Positions 45,452 to 54,196 of a DNA stretch of 64,000 nt are shown here, piece after piece. This DNA is from Streptomyces sp. Ru62. Its GTDB lineage: Bacteria; Actinomycetota; Actinomycetes; Streptomycetales; Streptomycetaceae. The notes below the pieces were generated by a model that worked only from the letters and a program-made list of their open reading frames with translations, did not search any database and was not told the DNA's origin. Each line of letters starts with the position of its first letter. Within the stretch, counting starts at the first letter, position 1. The translations under genes were made by a program, and so were the position numbers. The DNA is taken from assembly GCF_002920615.1 (NCBI RefSeq), contig NZ_PQSU01000015.1, forward strand, positions 1 through 64,000, written 5' to 3'.

Positions 45452-46754
45452 CTGCGGCCTCCCTCGGGGCGGGGACGTGGTGGCGGGGGTGGACGGGACG
45501 GACGAGTTCGCCGGCGACGAAGCCGACGACGAGCAGGCCGATCATGATGCCGAACGACAGCCCGTACAGCGACGAGCCGTGTTTGCCGGCCGCCTCCTGC
45601 CGGTCGGCGATCCAGTTGACGATCAGCGGCCCGAGCACGCCGGCCGTGGACCAGGCGGTCAGCAGCCGGCCGTGGATGGCACCGACCTGGTAGGTGCCGA
45701 AGAGGTCCTTCAGATAGGCGGGGATCGTCGCGAAGCCGCCGCCGTAGAAGGACAGGATCACCAGCGCGCACAGCACGAACAGCGGTTTCGAGGTGTCCCC
45801 GAACAGCGCGATCAGCAGGTACATCAGCGCGCCGACGCCGAGGTAGACGCGGTAGATGTTCTTGCGGCCGACCCGGTCGGAGGTGGAGGACCAGCCGATG
45901 CGGCCGGCCATGTTGGCGGCCGACAGCAGCGCGACGAAGCCGGCCGCGGCCGAGGCCGACACGGGGGTGGAGCTGTCCGCGAAGAAGTCCGTGATCATCG
46001 GCGCGGCCTTCTCCAGGATGCCGATGCCGGCGGTCACGTTCATGCACAGCACGACCCACAGGCACCAGAACTGCGGGGTGCGCACGGCCTCGCGGGCCGA
46101 CACCTGCACGCCGTCGACGGCGCTCGGCCCGCTCTCGACGGGCTTCTCGGTGCGCGGCACCCGGATCAGGAGGACGCCGAGGGTCATGAAGGCGGCGTAC
46201 GACAGCCCGTGCACCAGGAAGGCGAGGGCGATGCCATCGTTGTCGGAGCCGAAGGATTCGAGCATCTGGGCCGACCACGGCGAGGCGATCAGGGCGCCGC
46301 CGCCGAAGCCCATGATGGCGATGCCGGTGGCCATGCCCGGCCGGTCCGGGAACCACTTGATCAGGGTGGAGACGGGCGAGATGTAGCCGATGCCGAGGCC
46401 GATCCCGCCGACGAAGCCGTAGCCGAGGACGATCAGCCAGTACTGCTCCGTCCTGGCGCCGAGGGCGGAGATCAGGAAGCCGGAGGAGAAGCAGACGAGG
46501 GCCACGGTCATCGCCCAGCGCGGGCCGTTGCGCTCGACGAGCGTGCCGCCGAACGCGGCCGACAGGCCGAGCATCACGATCGCCACCTGGAAGGGCAGCG
46601 CGCTCTGGGTGCCGTCGAGGCCCAGCGCGGATTCGAGCGGCGGCTTGAAGACGCTCCAGGCGTAGGCCTGGCCGATGGAGAGGTGGACGGAGAGGGCGGC
46701 GGGCGGGACGAGCCAGCGGCTCCAGCCCGGGGGTGCGACAGGGGGGCTGCTCAT
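45426..46754 (-). CDS. OFA-family MFS transporter, copy 3
   Basis: Membrane protein of 442 aa with 12 predicted helices. LSIGQAYAWSVFKPPLESAL at the N-terminus and GYGFVGGIGLGIGYISPVST are classic oxalate/formate antiporter (OFA) landmarks. It is more distant from the tandem pair at 40-43 kb than they are from each other. The start at 46754 lacks a strong Shine-Dalgarno. It is coupled to the 42-aa partner and divergent from the panE-fdh operon across a 290-bp regulatory region. Confidence 0.88.
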   Translation of the reverse strand: MSSPPVAPPGWSRWLVPPAALSVHLSIGQAYAWSVFKPPLESALGLDGTQSALPFQVAIVMLGLSAAFGGTLVERNGPRWAMTVALVCFSSGFLISALGARTEQYWLIVLGYGFVGGIGLGIGYISPVSTLIKWFPDRPGMATGIAIMGFGGGALIASPWSAQMLESFGSDNDGIALAFLVHGLSYAAFMTLGVLLIRVPRTEKPVESGPSAVDGVQVSAREAVRTPQFWCLWVVLCMNVTAGIGILEKAAPMITDFFADSSTPVSASAAAGFVALLSAANMAGRIGWSSTSDRVGRKNIYRVYLGVGALMYLLIALFGDTSKPLFVLCALVILSFYGGGFATIPAYLKDLFGTYQVGAIHGRLLTAWSTAGVLGPLIVNWIADRQEAAGKHGSSLYGLSFGIMIGLLVVGFVAGELVRPVHPRHHVPAPREAADAQRQQPA

Positions 46755-47044
46755 GACGCCGGACGGTAGGGCCGGGCGCGGGAGTTGAGAAGGCGACCGT
46801 CGACCGTATGCGGTGAACGGTATGCGCGCTGCGCTCAACGGTCGGCCGACGCGCGGACCCCTCAGCGGTTGTCGCGAGGACCCCGCGGCGGCCATCGCGC
46901 GCCCCCTCAACGGTCGCCGCACGAACCCTTGCTGACACCTTCTCCATACTGTAGACAATATTTCGTCGACAGGATTCAGCCGACGCGTCCGTCGGCTCCC
47001 GTCCTCACCTCCGCGGTATCCCTCAAACCGAACGGAGCGTCCCT
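46755..47044. promoter_or_regulatory. divergent promoter region with GntR-type motif
   Basis: 290 bp between the third OFA gene and the ketopantoate-reductase-like gene. It contains ATACTGTAGACAATAT near 46946 followed by TTTCGTCGACAG (46961-46972) and ACAGGATTCAGC (46969-46980), the same pair of motifs seen before the GntR gene. The rest is low-complexity and non-coding. Confidence 0.65.
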
Positions 47045-48016
47045 GTGAAAGTCGCAGTCCTCGGCGCCGGTGCCATCGGCGCCTACGTCGGTGCCGCGCT
47101 CCACCGCGCCGGTGCCGACGTGCACCTCATCGCCCGTGGACCGCATCTCGCGGCCATGAGGCGGCACGGGGTACGCGTGGTCAGCCCGCGCGGTGACTTC
47201 ACCGCGCACCCCCACGCCACCGACGACCCGGCCGAGGTCGGCCCGGTCGACCACGTCTTCCTGGGCCTGAAGGCCACCGCGTACGCGGCGTGCGGGCCGC
47301 TGATCGCACCCCTGCTGCACGAGCGCACCACGGTGGTGGCCGCGCAGAACGGCATCCCCTGGTGGTACTTCCACCGGCACGGCGGCCCCCACGACGGCCA
47401 CCGTCTGGAGAGCGTCGACCCCGGCGGCGCCGTCAGCGCCGTCCTCGCCCCCGAACGGGCCGTCGGCTGTGTCGTCTACGCGGCGACGGAGCTCCAGGCG
47501 CCCGGCGTGGTGCGGCACGTGGAGGGCACCAGGTTCTCCCTCGGCGAGCCCGACCGCAGCGTCTCGGCGCGCTGCCGGGAGCTGAGCGGGGCCATGCAGG
47601 CCGGCGGGCTGAAGTGCCCCGTGGAACCGGACCTGCGCAACGACATCTGGCTCAAGCTGCTCGGGAACATCTCCTTCAACCCGATCAGCGCCCTGGCCCG
47701 GGCCACCATGCGGCAGATGTGCCGGCACGGCGGCACCCGCCGGGTCATCGAGACGATGATGCGCGAGACGCTCTCCGTCGCCGAGGCCCTCGGCTGCGAG
47801 GTGGGCGTCTCCATCGAGCGCCGGCTCGCGGGTGCGGAACGCGTCGGCGACCACCGCACCTCCACCCTCCAGGACCTGGAGCGCGGCAAGCCGCTGGAGC
47901 TGGACGTGCTGCTCGCCGCCGTGGTCGAACTCGCGGAGATCACCGGTGTGGAGGTGCCCACCCTGCGCACCGTGCACGCCATCTCGGACCTGCTCGCGCT
48001 GAGGAGCGCCGCATGA
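47045..48016 (+). CDS. ketopantoate reductase family protein (2-dehydropantoate 2-reductase-like)
   Basis: NADPH-dependent reductase of 323 aa. The N-terminal motif is VAVLGAGAIGAYVGA, and the catalytic lysine is K204 in DIWLKLLGNISFNP. The C-terminal DLERGKPLELD segment matches PanE/ApbA proteins. The gene begins with GTG and its end overlaps the formate dehydrogenase start by ATGA. In this setting a 2-oxo or aldehyde acid related to C2 metabolism may be the real substrate rather than ketopantoate. Confidence 0.85.
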   Translation: MKVAVLGAGAIGAYVGAALHRAGADVHLIARGPHLAAMRRHGVRVVSPRGDFTAHPHATDDPAEVGPVDHVFLGLKATAYAACGPLIAPLLHERTTVVAAQNGIPWWYFHRHGGPHDGHRLESVDPGGAVSAVLAPERAVGCVVYAATELQAPGVVRHVEGTRFSLGEPDRSVSARCRELSGAMQAGGLKCPVEPDLRNDIWLKLLGNISFNPISALARATMRQMCRHGGTRRVIETMMRETLSVAEALGCEVGVSIERRLAGAERVGDHRTSTLQDLERGKPLELDVLLAAVVELAEITGVEVPTLRTVHAISDLLALRSAA

Positions 48017-49932
48017 GGAACCGGCAACCGAAGACCTACACCCGGCTGACGCGCCCCCTGGTGCGCGACCGTCGTGACGAGCCGTTCCGGGAGGCGGGCT
48101 GGCAGGAGGCGCTGGACCGCGCCGCCCGGGGCCTGGAGCGCAACCGGGGCGCGTTCGGGATGTTCTCCTGCGCCCGCGCCACCAACGAGATGAACTACGT
48201 GGCGCAGAAGTTCGCACGCGTGGTGATGGGCACCAACAACGTCGACTCCTGCAACCGGACGTGTCACGCGCCCAGCGTGGCGGGGCTGTCGGCCGCGTTC
48301 GGCTCCGGCGGCGGCACCTCGTCGTACGAGGAGATCGAGCACACCGACGTCATCGTGATGTGGGGCTCCAACGCCCGTTTCGCGCACCCGATCTTCTTCC
48401 AGCACGTGCTGAAGGGCATCCGGAACGGCGCCCGGATGTACGCCGTCGACCCGCGCCGGACCTCCACCGCCGAGTGGGCGGAGAGCTGGCTCGGACTGAA
48501 CGTCGGCACCGACATCCCGATGGCGCACGCGATCGGCCGGGAGATCATCCGCGCCGGGCTGGTGAACGAGGCGTTCGTCGGACGGGCGACCACCGGCTTC
48601 GAGGAGTACCGCAAGCTGGTCGAGCCCTGGACGCTGTCCCTGGCCGAGAAGGTGACCGGTGTACCGGCCCGCGCCATCCGCGAGCTGGCGCACGCCTACG
48701 CCCGCGCCGAGCGGGCCCAGCTGTGCTGGACCCTCGGCATCACCGAGCACCACAACGGCACCGACAACGTCCGCGCGCTGATCAACCTCTCCCTGCTCAC
48801 CGGCCATGTCGGCCGCTACGGCTCCGGGCTCCAGCCGCTGCGCGGGCAGAACAACGTGCAGGGCGGCGGCGACATGGGCGCCATCCCCAACCGGCTGCCC
48901 GGCTTCCAGGACATCCTCGACCCGGGCGTCCGGCTGAAGTTCGAGTCGGCCTGGGACACCGTCATCCAGCCGCACTACGGGCTGAACCTGACGGAGATGT
49001 TCGAGGCCATGGAGGACGGCCGACTGCGCGCGGTGTACTGCGTCGGGGAGAACCCGGCCCAGTCGGAGGCCGACAGCGAGCAGGCCGTGCGCCGTCTGAA
49101 GGCCCTGGACTTCCTCGTCGTCCAGGACATCTTCCTGACGAAGACCGCCGAGCTGGCGGACGTGGTGCTGCCCGCGACCGCCGGCTGGGCGGAGACCGAG
49201 GGCACCACCACCAACAGCGAGCGGCGCGTGCAGCGGGTGCGACGGGCCGTCACCCCGCCCGGCGAGGCCCGCGAGGACATCGACATCATCTGCGAACTGG
49301 CCGCCCGGCTGGGCCACGACTGGAAGTACGCCGACGCGGAGGCCGTGTGGAACGAGCTGCGGTCGGTGTCCCCGGACCACTACGGGATGACGTACTCCCG
49401 GCTGGAGGAGCAGCAGGGCATCCAGTGGCCCTGCCCGAGCACCGAGGAGCTCGAACCACCCTTCCTGCACGGCCGGTTGTGGGAGCCGGACCCCGGGCGG
49501 CGGGGCCGGCCGGCGCCGTTCGGGCTGGTGCAGCACGACCCGCCGGTGGACCTCACCGACGAGGAGTACCCGGTCCGGCTCACCACCGGCCGGCGGCTGG
49601 ACTCCTACAACACCGGTGTGCAGAGCGGCGGTTTCGCCTCCCCGCTGCGGCGCGGCGAGTACATCGAACTGTGCCCGGAGGACGCCGAGCGGTACGGGGT
49701 CGTCGTCGGCGAGGAGGTGCGGGTGTCCTCACGGCGGGGCTCGGTCGTGGCACCCGTGTGGATCGACACGGCCCTGCGCCCCGGCCTCGCCTTCATGACC
49801 ATGCACTTTCCCGACGAGGTCGACACCAACCAGCTGACCATCGAGGCGAACTGCCCGATCGCGGGGACGGCGGAGTTCAAGGCGTCGGCGATCCGGATCG
49901 AGAAGCTGCCCGCAGTGACCTATGTGAGGTGA
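48013..49932 (+). CDS. formate dehydrogenase catalytic (molybdopterin) part, lacking its own Fe4S4 domain
   Basis: Protein of 639 aa corresponding to the C-terminal catalytic part of NAD-linked formate dehydrogenase alpha chains. The active site is C84-H85 in NRTCHAPSVAGL (cysteine, not selenocysteine). SCARATNEMNYVAQKFAR and the bis-MGD segment GSGLQPLRGQNNVQGG follow the family pattern, and a C-terminal molydopterin-dinucleotide domain starts near residue 520. The usual N-terminal Molybdop_Fe4S4 domain is missing and is encoded separately at 51760. It oxidises formate to CO2. Confidence 0.9.
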   Translation: MRNRQPKTYTRLTRPLVRDRRDEPFREAGWQEALDRAARGLERNRGAFGMFSCARATNEMNYVAQKFARVVMGTNNVDSCNRTCHAPSVAGLSAAFGSGGGTSSYEEIEHTDVIVMWGSNARFAHPIFFQHVLKGIRNGARMYAVDPRRTSTAEWAESWLGLNVGTDIPMAHAIGREIIRAGLVNEAFVGRATTGFEEYRKLVEPWTLSLAEKVTGVPARAIRELAHAYARAERAQLCWTLGITEHHNGTDNVRALINLSLLTGHVGRYGSGLQPLRGQNNVQGGGDMGAIPNRLPGFQDILDPGVRLKFESAWDTVIQPHYGLNLTEMFEAMEDGRLRAVYCVGENPAQSEADSEQAVRRLKALDFLVVQDIFLTKTAELADVVLPATAGWAETEGTTTNSERRVQRVRRAVTPPGEAREDIDIICELAARLGHDWKYADAEAVWNELRSVSPDHYGMTYSRLEEQQGIQWPCPSTEELEPPFLHGRLWEPDPGRRGRPAPFGLVQHDPPVDLTDEEYPVRLTTGRRLDSYNTGVQSGGFASPLRRGEYIELCPEDAERYGVVVGEEVRVSSRRGSVVAPVWIDTALRPGLAFMTMHFPDEVDTNQLTIEANCPIAGTAEFKASAIRIEKLPAVTYVR

Positions 49933-49939
49933 CCCACCC

Positions 49940-51763
49940 GTGGACCTGCACTTCGGCGACAGCAAACCGACGGACGAGGAACGCGCCGCCGTGGACGCGT
50001 TGTTGGGCCCCCCGGAATCCTCCTGGGAGGGAGCCGACCGCACCGATGCCGACCTGCGGTGGGCGCGTGGCGGCCGGGCGGCCCGCGACCGGCGCGATCT
50101 GCTGCTGCCGGGGCTGCACGCCCTCAACGACCGCGTCGGCTGGATCAGCGAGGGCGGCCTCGGCTATCTGTGCCGCAGGCTGACCGTGCCGCCGGCCGAG
50201 GCGTACGGGGTGGCCACCTTCTACGCCATGTTCTCCGTCCGGCCGCGCCCCGCCACGGTGCTGCACGTCTGCACCGACCTGGCCTGCCTGGCCGCCGGTG
50301 CCGAAGAGGTGTGCGCCGGGATCGAGGCGCGGCTCGGCCCCGGCAGCGGGGTGAGCGTCGAGCGCGCCCCCTGCCTGGGCCTGTGCGAACGCGCCCCGGC
50401 CGCGCTGGCGGTCCGGGCGGGCGAGCCGGTGCGGACGGCGGTGTCGGCGCCCGCTTCCGTGACGGAGGCCGTCGACGCGGCGGGCGCGCCCGACGCGGCG
50501 CCCGAGGAGCCGCCGGCCGTGACGGCGGTGCCGCAGGCGGGTGACCCCTCGCTGACGCTGCTGCGCCGGGTGGGCGTGGTGGACCCGTCCTCGCTGGACG
50601 ACTACCGGGCGCACGGCGGCTACACGGCCCTGCGCCGGGCCTTCGCGCTCGGGCCGGCCGGGGTGATCCGGGAGGTGACGGACGCGGGTCTGGTCGGGCG
50701 CGGCGGCGCCGCTTTCCCCACCGGCCGCAAGTGGCAGGCCACGGCGTCGCAGCCGGACCACCCGCACTACCTGGTGTGCAACGCCGACGAGTCGGAGCCC
50801 GGGACCTTCAAGGACCGGGTGCTGATGGAGGGCGATCCGTTCGCGCTGGTGGAGGCGATCACGATCGCGTCGTACGCGGTCTCCGCGCACCGGGCCTTCG
50901 TCTACATCCGCGGTGAGTACCCGCGGGCGGTCCGCCGGGTCCAGCACGCGATCGACCAGGCCCGGGCCCGCGGTCTGCTCGGCGAGGACATCCTCGGCCA
51001 GGGCTACCACCTGGACATCGAGATCCGGCGCGGCGCGGGTGCCTACATCTGCGGTGAGGAGACCGCCCTGTTCAACTCCATCGAGGGTCACCGCGGCGAA
51101 CCCCGCAGCAAGCCGCCCTTCCCCGTGGAGAAGGGCCTGTTCGGCAAGCCGACCGCCGAGAACAACGTGGAGACGCTGGTCAACGTCCTGCCGATCCTGA
51201 CCATGGGCGCCCCGGCGTACGCGGCGATCGGTACGGCGCGCTCCACCGGCCCGAAGCTGTTCTGCGTCTCCGGCAGCGTGGACCGGCCCGGGGTGTACGA
51301 GCTGCCGTTCGGCGCCACGCTCGGGGAGCTGCTGACCCTGGCCGGGGTGCGCGCGGGGCTGCGGGCGGTGCTGCTCGGCGGGGCGGCCGGCGGGTTCGTA
51401 CGGCCCGACGAGCTGGACCTCCCGCTCACCTTCGAAGGCACCCGGGAGGCGGGCACCACGCTGGGCTCCGGGGTGGTGATGGCCTTCGACGACACCGTGC
51501 CGCTGCCCCGGCTGCTGCTGCGCATCGCCCGGTTCTTCCGGGAGGAGTCCTGCGGCCAGTGCGTGCCCTGCCGGGTCGGCACCGTACGGCAGGAGGAGGC
51601 GCTGCGCCGGATAGCGGACCGCACCGGCGCCGGTGCCGCGGACGACATCGCCCTGCTGCGGGAGGTCGGCCGGGCGATGCGGGACGCCTCGATCTGCGGT
51701 CTGGGACAGACCGCGTGGAACGCCGTGGAATCCGCCATCGACCGTCTGGGGGCCTACACATGA
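49940..51763 (+). CDS. formate dehydrogenase diaphorase subunit, NuoE-NuoF fusion
   Basis: Protein of 607 aa. Residues about 1-165 are NuoE/FdsG-like with a thioredoxin-like [2Fe-2S] site (C111, C116, C145, C149). A Pro/Ala linker follows, and from about 205 it is NuoF/FdsB-like with the FMN/NADH region GRGGAAFPTGRKW, SEPGTFKDRVLMEGDP and the [4Fe-4S] site C538, C541, C544, C586. It passes electrons from the molybdenum subunit to NAD. Its stop codon overlaps the next start (ATGA). Confidence 0.92.
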   Translation: MDLHFGDSKPTDEERAAVDALLGPPESSWEGADRTDADLRWARGGRAARDRRDLLLPGLHALNDRVGWISEGGLGYLCRRLTVPPAEAYGVATFYAMFSVRPRPATVLHVCTDLACLAAGAEEVCAGIEARLGPGSGVSVERAPCLGLCERAPAALAVRAGEPVRTAVSAPASVTEAVDAAGAPDAAPEEPPAVTAVPQAGDPSLTLLRRVGVVDPSSLDDYRAHGGYTALRRAFALGPAGVIREVTDAGLVGRGGAAFPTGRKWQATASQPDHPHYLVCNADESEPGTFKDRVLMEGDPFALVEAITIASYAVSAHRAFVYIRGEYPRAVRRVQHAIDQARARGLLGEDILGQGYHLDIEIRRGAGAYICGEETALFNSIEGHRGEPRSKPPFPVEKGLFGKPTAENNVETLVNVLPILTMGAPAYAAIGTARSTGPKLFCVSGSVDRPGVYELPFGATLGELLTLAGVRAGLRAVLLGGAAGGFVRPDELDLPLTFEGTREAGTTLGSGVVMAFDDTVPLPRLLLRIARFFREESCGQCVPCRVGTVRQEEALRRIADRTGAGAADDIALLREVGRAMRDASICGLGQTAWNAVESAIDRLGAYT

Positions 51764-52620
51764 CCGCGATACCGATCGGGGTGCCGCGCCGGCTGGTCGA
51801 GTTCACGCTCGACGGGCAGGAGGCCCGGGTTCCCGAGGGCGCCACCGTCCTCGACGCCTGCCGGGCCGCGGGCAAGGACGTCCCGACGCTGTGCCAGGGC
51901 GACACCCTGCGACCGAAGAACGCCTGCCGGGTGTGCGTGGTGGAGGTCGAGGGGTCGCGGACGCTGGTGCCGGCCTGCTCGCGCCGGGCCGAGCCCGGCA
52001 TGGAGGTGCGCACGGACACCGAGCGGGTGCGGCACAGCCGGAAGATCGTCCTGGAGCTGCTGGCCTCCTCGGCCGACCTGTCGACGACGCCACGGGCCGC
52101 CGAGTGGATCAAGGAGTACGAGGCGAAGCCGGACCGTTTCGGCCCCGACGCGGCGCGTCTCAACGACGAGCCGAAGATCGACAACGAGCTGTACGTGCGC
52201 GACTACGCGAAGTGCATCCTCTGCTACAAGTGCGTCGACGCCTGTGGCGACCAGTGGCAGAACTCCTTCGCCATCTCGGTCGCCGGGCGTGGTTTCGACG
52301 CGCGGATCGCCGTGGAGCACGACGCGGCGCTGACCGACTCGGCCTGCGTGTTCTGCGGCAACTGCGTCGAGGTGTGCCCGACCGGGGCACTGTCCGCCAA
52401 GCGGGAGTTCGACCTGCGGGCGGCCGGCGACTGGGACGAGTCGCGGCAGACGGAGACGACCACGGTCTGCGCGTACTGCGGGGTGGGCTGCACACTCACC
52501 CTCCATGTGCAGGACAATGAGATCGTGAAGGTCACCTCACCGCACGACAACCCGGTGACCCACGGCAACCTCTGCATCAAGGGCCGTTTCGGCTACCAGC
52601 ACGTACAGAACCGGGGCTGA
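51760..52620 (+). CDS. formate dehydrogenase N-terminal Fe-S module carrying the Molybdop_Fe4S4 domain
   Basis: Protein of 286 aa. A plant-type [2Fe-2S] domain (C45, C56, C59, C73) is followed by two [4Fe-4S] clusters (C152, C155, C158, C162 and C196, C199, C202, C206) and by a complete Molybdop_Fe4S4 motif (C237, C240, C244, C272). The last domain normally sits at the start of the catalytic polypeptide. Together with the protein at 48013 the residues sum to 925, close to one full FdsA-type alpha chain. So this is the split N-terminal half placed last in the operon. Confidence 0.9.
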   Translation: MTAIPIGVPRRLVEFTLDGQEARVPEGATVLDACRAAGKDVPTLCQGDTLRPKNACRVCVVEVEGSRTLVPACSRRAEPGMEVRTDTERVRHSRKIVLELLASSADLSTTPRAAEWIKEYEAKPDRFGPDAARLNDEPKIDNELYVRDYAKCILCYKCVDACGDQWQNSFAISVAGRGFDARIAVEHDAALTDSACVFCGNCVEVCPTGALSAKREFDLRAAGDWDESRQTETTTVCAYCGVGCTLTLHVQDNEIVKVTSPHDNPVTHGNLCIKGRFGYQHVQNRG

Positions 52621-52627
52621 TCAGACC

Positions 52628-53476
52628 ATGGGACGAGTCACGGAACGACGCAAGGTCCTCCGCATCCGGGACGGGGCGGTCTCCACCCGGCCGGACACGC
52701 TCGTCGCCGAGGAACCTCTGGAGATCCGGCTGAACGGCAAGCCGCTCGCGATCACCATGCGCACCCCCGGCGACGACTTCGCGCTGGCGGCCGGCTTCCT
52801 GGTGAGCGAAGGAGTCCTCGCCACCGCGTCCGACCTGCAGAACATCGTCTACTGCGCCGGGGCGACGGTGGACGGTTCGAACACGTACAACGTGGTCGAC
52901 GTGAAGACCGCGCCGGGCGTCACGCTCCCGGACTTCACCCTGGAGCGCAACGTCTACACCTCCTCCTCGTGCGGGCTGTGCGGCAAGGCCAGCCTGGACG
53001 CCGTCCGTACGACAGCGCGCTGGCCCATCGCCGACTCTCCCCTGCTCCGGATCAGCCCAGAACTGCTCGCGAGCCTTCCCGACCGGCTGCGTGCGGCCCA
53101 GCGGGTGTTCGACCGGACCGGGGGCCTGCACGCGGCGGCCCTGTTCAGCGAGGACGGGGAGCTGCTGGACACCCGGGAGGACGTCGGCCGGCACAACGCG
53201 GTCGACAAGCTGGTCGGCCGGGCGCTGCAGAGCGACGCCCTGCCGCTGTCCCGGACGATCCTCATGGTCTCCGGCCGGGCCTCCTTCGAGCTGGCGCAGA
53301 AGGCGGTGATGGCGGGCATCCCGGTGCTCGCGGCCGTGTCGGCGCCGTCGTCGCTGGCGGTGGACCTGGCCGCCGAGACGGGGCTGACCCTGGTGGGCTT
53401 CCTCCGGGGCAGCTCGATGAACGTGTACGCGGGCCAGGACCGGATCGCCCTGCGGGAGGCGGCCGCCCAGGGTTGA
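52628..53476 (+). CDS. fdhD: formate dehydrogenase accessory sulfurtransferase FdhD
   Basis: Protein of 282 aa. The conserved CxxC (C115, C118) is in SSSCGLCGK, and VSGRASFELAQKAVMAGIPV is the family signature. FdhD transfers sulfur from a desulfurase to the molybdenum cofactor and is required for formate dehydrogenase activity. It ends the fdh operon, 7 bp after the Fe-S module gene, and is followed by a Rho-independent terminator. Confidence 0.94.
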   Translation: MGRVTERRKVLRIRDGAVSTRPDTLVAEEPLEIRLNGKPLAITMRTPGDDFALAAGFLVSEGVLATASDLQNIVYCAGATVDGSNTYNVVDVKTAPGVTLPDFTLERNVYTSSSCGLCGKASLDAVRTTARWPIADSPLLRISPELLASLPDRLRAAQRVFDRTGGLHAAALFSEDGELLDTREDVGRHNAVDKLVGRALQSDALPLSRTILMVSGRASFELAQKAVMAGIPVLAAVSAPSSLAVDLAAETGLTLVGFLRGSSMNVYAGQDRIALREAAAQG

Positions 53477-53497
53477 CCGGTCCCCGCGGCACGGCGG

Positions 53498-53553
53498 CGG
53501 GACCCCGCCCGGCGGGGAGCGCCCCCTGCGCCTGCGGGGTCCCGTCATTTTTT
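53498..53553 (+). terminator. Rho-independent terminator after fdhD
   Basis: 11-bp arms CGGGACCCCGC (53498-53508) and GCGGGGTCCCG (53534-53544) followed by a run of T (53548-53553). A GC-rich inner loop separates the arms. It ends the panE-fdh operon. Confidence 0.85.
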
Positions 53554-53655
53554 GCTTCGTTCGCCTCCACCGGCGCGCCCCCTGCGGTTCTCTTCGCGGC
53601 CGACGCGTGGGGACAGTCGCGCTTGGTGGGCCCTTGGCCTTCGTCGGGTGGCTGT

Positions 53656-54177
53656 TCAGGCAAAGGTCAGTTCCTTCGACTTCGTCACCGTGCCCAGTCT
53701 CGGGAAGTCGAGGCGTACCGAGGCGTCGTGTTCGGCCGCGGTGAACGCTGCCATGGTGTCCTCGGCGAAGACCAGGTCGTAGCCGAGGTCGGCGGCGGCG
53801 CGGGCGGTGGACTCGACACCCAGGTTGGTGGCGATGCCGCCCAGCACCAGGGTGGTGATGCCGCGTTCGCGCAGCCGCTCGTCCAGCGCGGTGCCCTGGA
53901 AGGCGCCGAGGGTCCGCTTGACGACCTCCAGGTCGCCGTCCCGGCGCAGGCCGGGCACCAGCCCGCTGCCGGGCGGCTGTTCGGCGACGGCGGGGCGTTC
54001 GACCCGGACGAGGACGACGAGGGCACCGGCGCGGCGGAAGGTGGTGGCCAACTCCTCGGCGGCAGCGAGTACTTCGGTGCCTTTGCGGGGTTCCAGGGGC
54101 AGCGCGACGATGCGGTCCATCAGGTCGACGAGGAGGAGGGCGGTGCGCTGCGGATCGAGCACGGGAGCTGCGGTCAT
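53656..54177 (-). CDS. isochorismatase-like hydrolase without catalytic Cys
   Basis: Protein of 173 aa with the isochorismatase/cysteine hydrolase fold. D18 and K87 of the usual triad are present, but the nucleophile position reads ATNLGVEST, with glycine (G120) where cysteine is normal. E. coli YecD-type relatives share this change. It may be a non-hydrolytic or differently acting member. Downstream of the MarR gene by 19 bp and probably co-transcribed with it. Confidence 0.83.
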   Translation of the reverse strand: MTAAPVLDPQRTALLLVDLMDRIVALPLEPRKGTEVLAAAEELATTFRRAGALVVLVRVERPAVAEQPPGSGLVPGLRRDGDLEVVKRTLGAFQGTALDERLRERGITTLVLGGIATNLGVESTARAAADLGYDLVFAEDTMAAFTAAEHDASVRLDFPRLGTVTKSKELTFA

Positions 54178-54196
54178 GACGGAACGTTAGCCGTCG

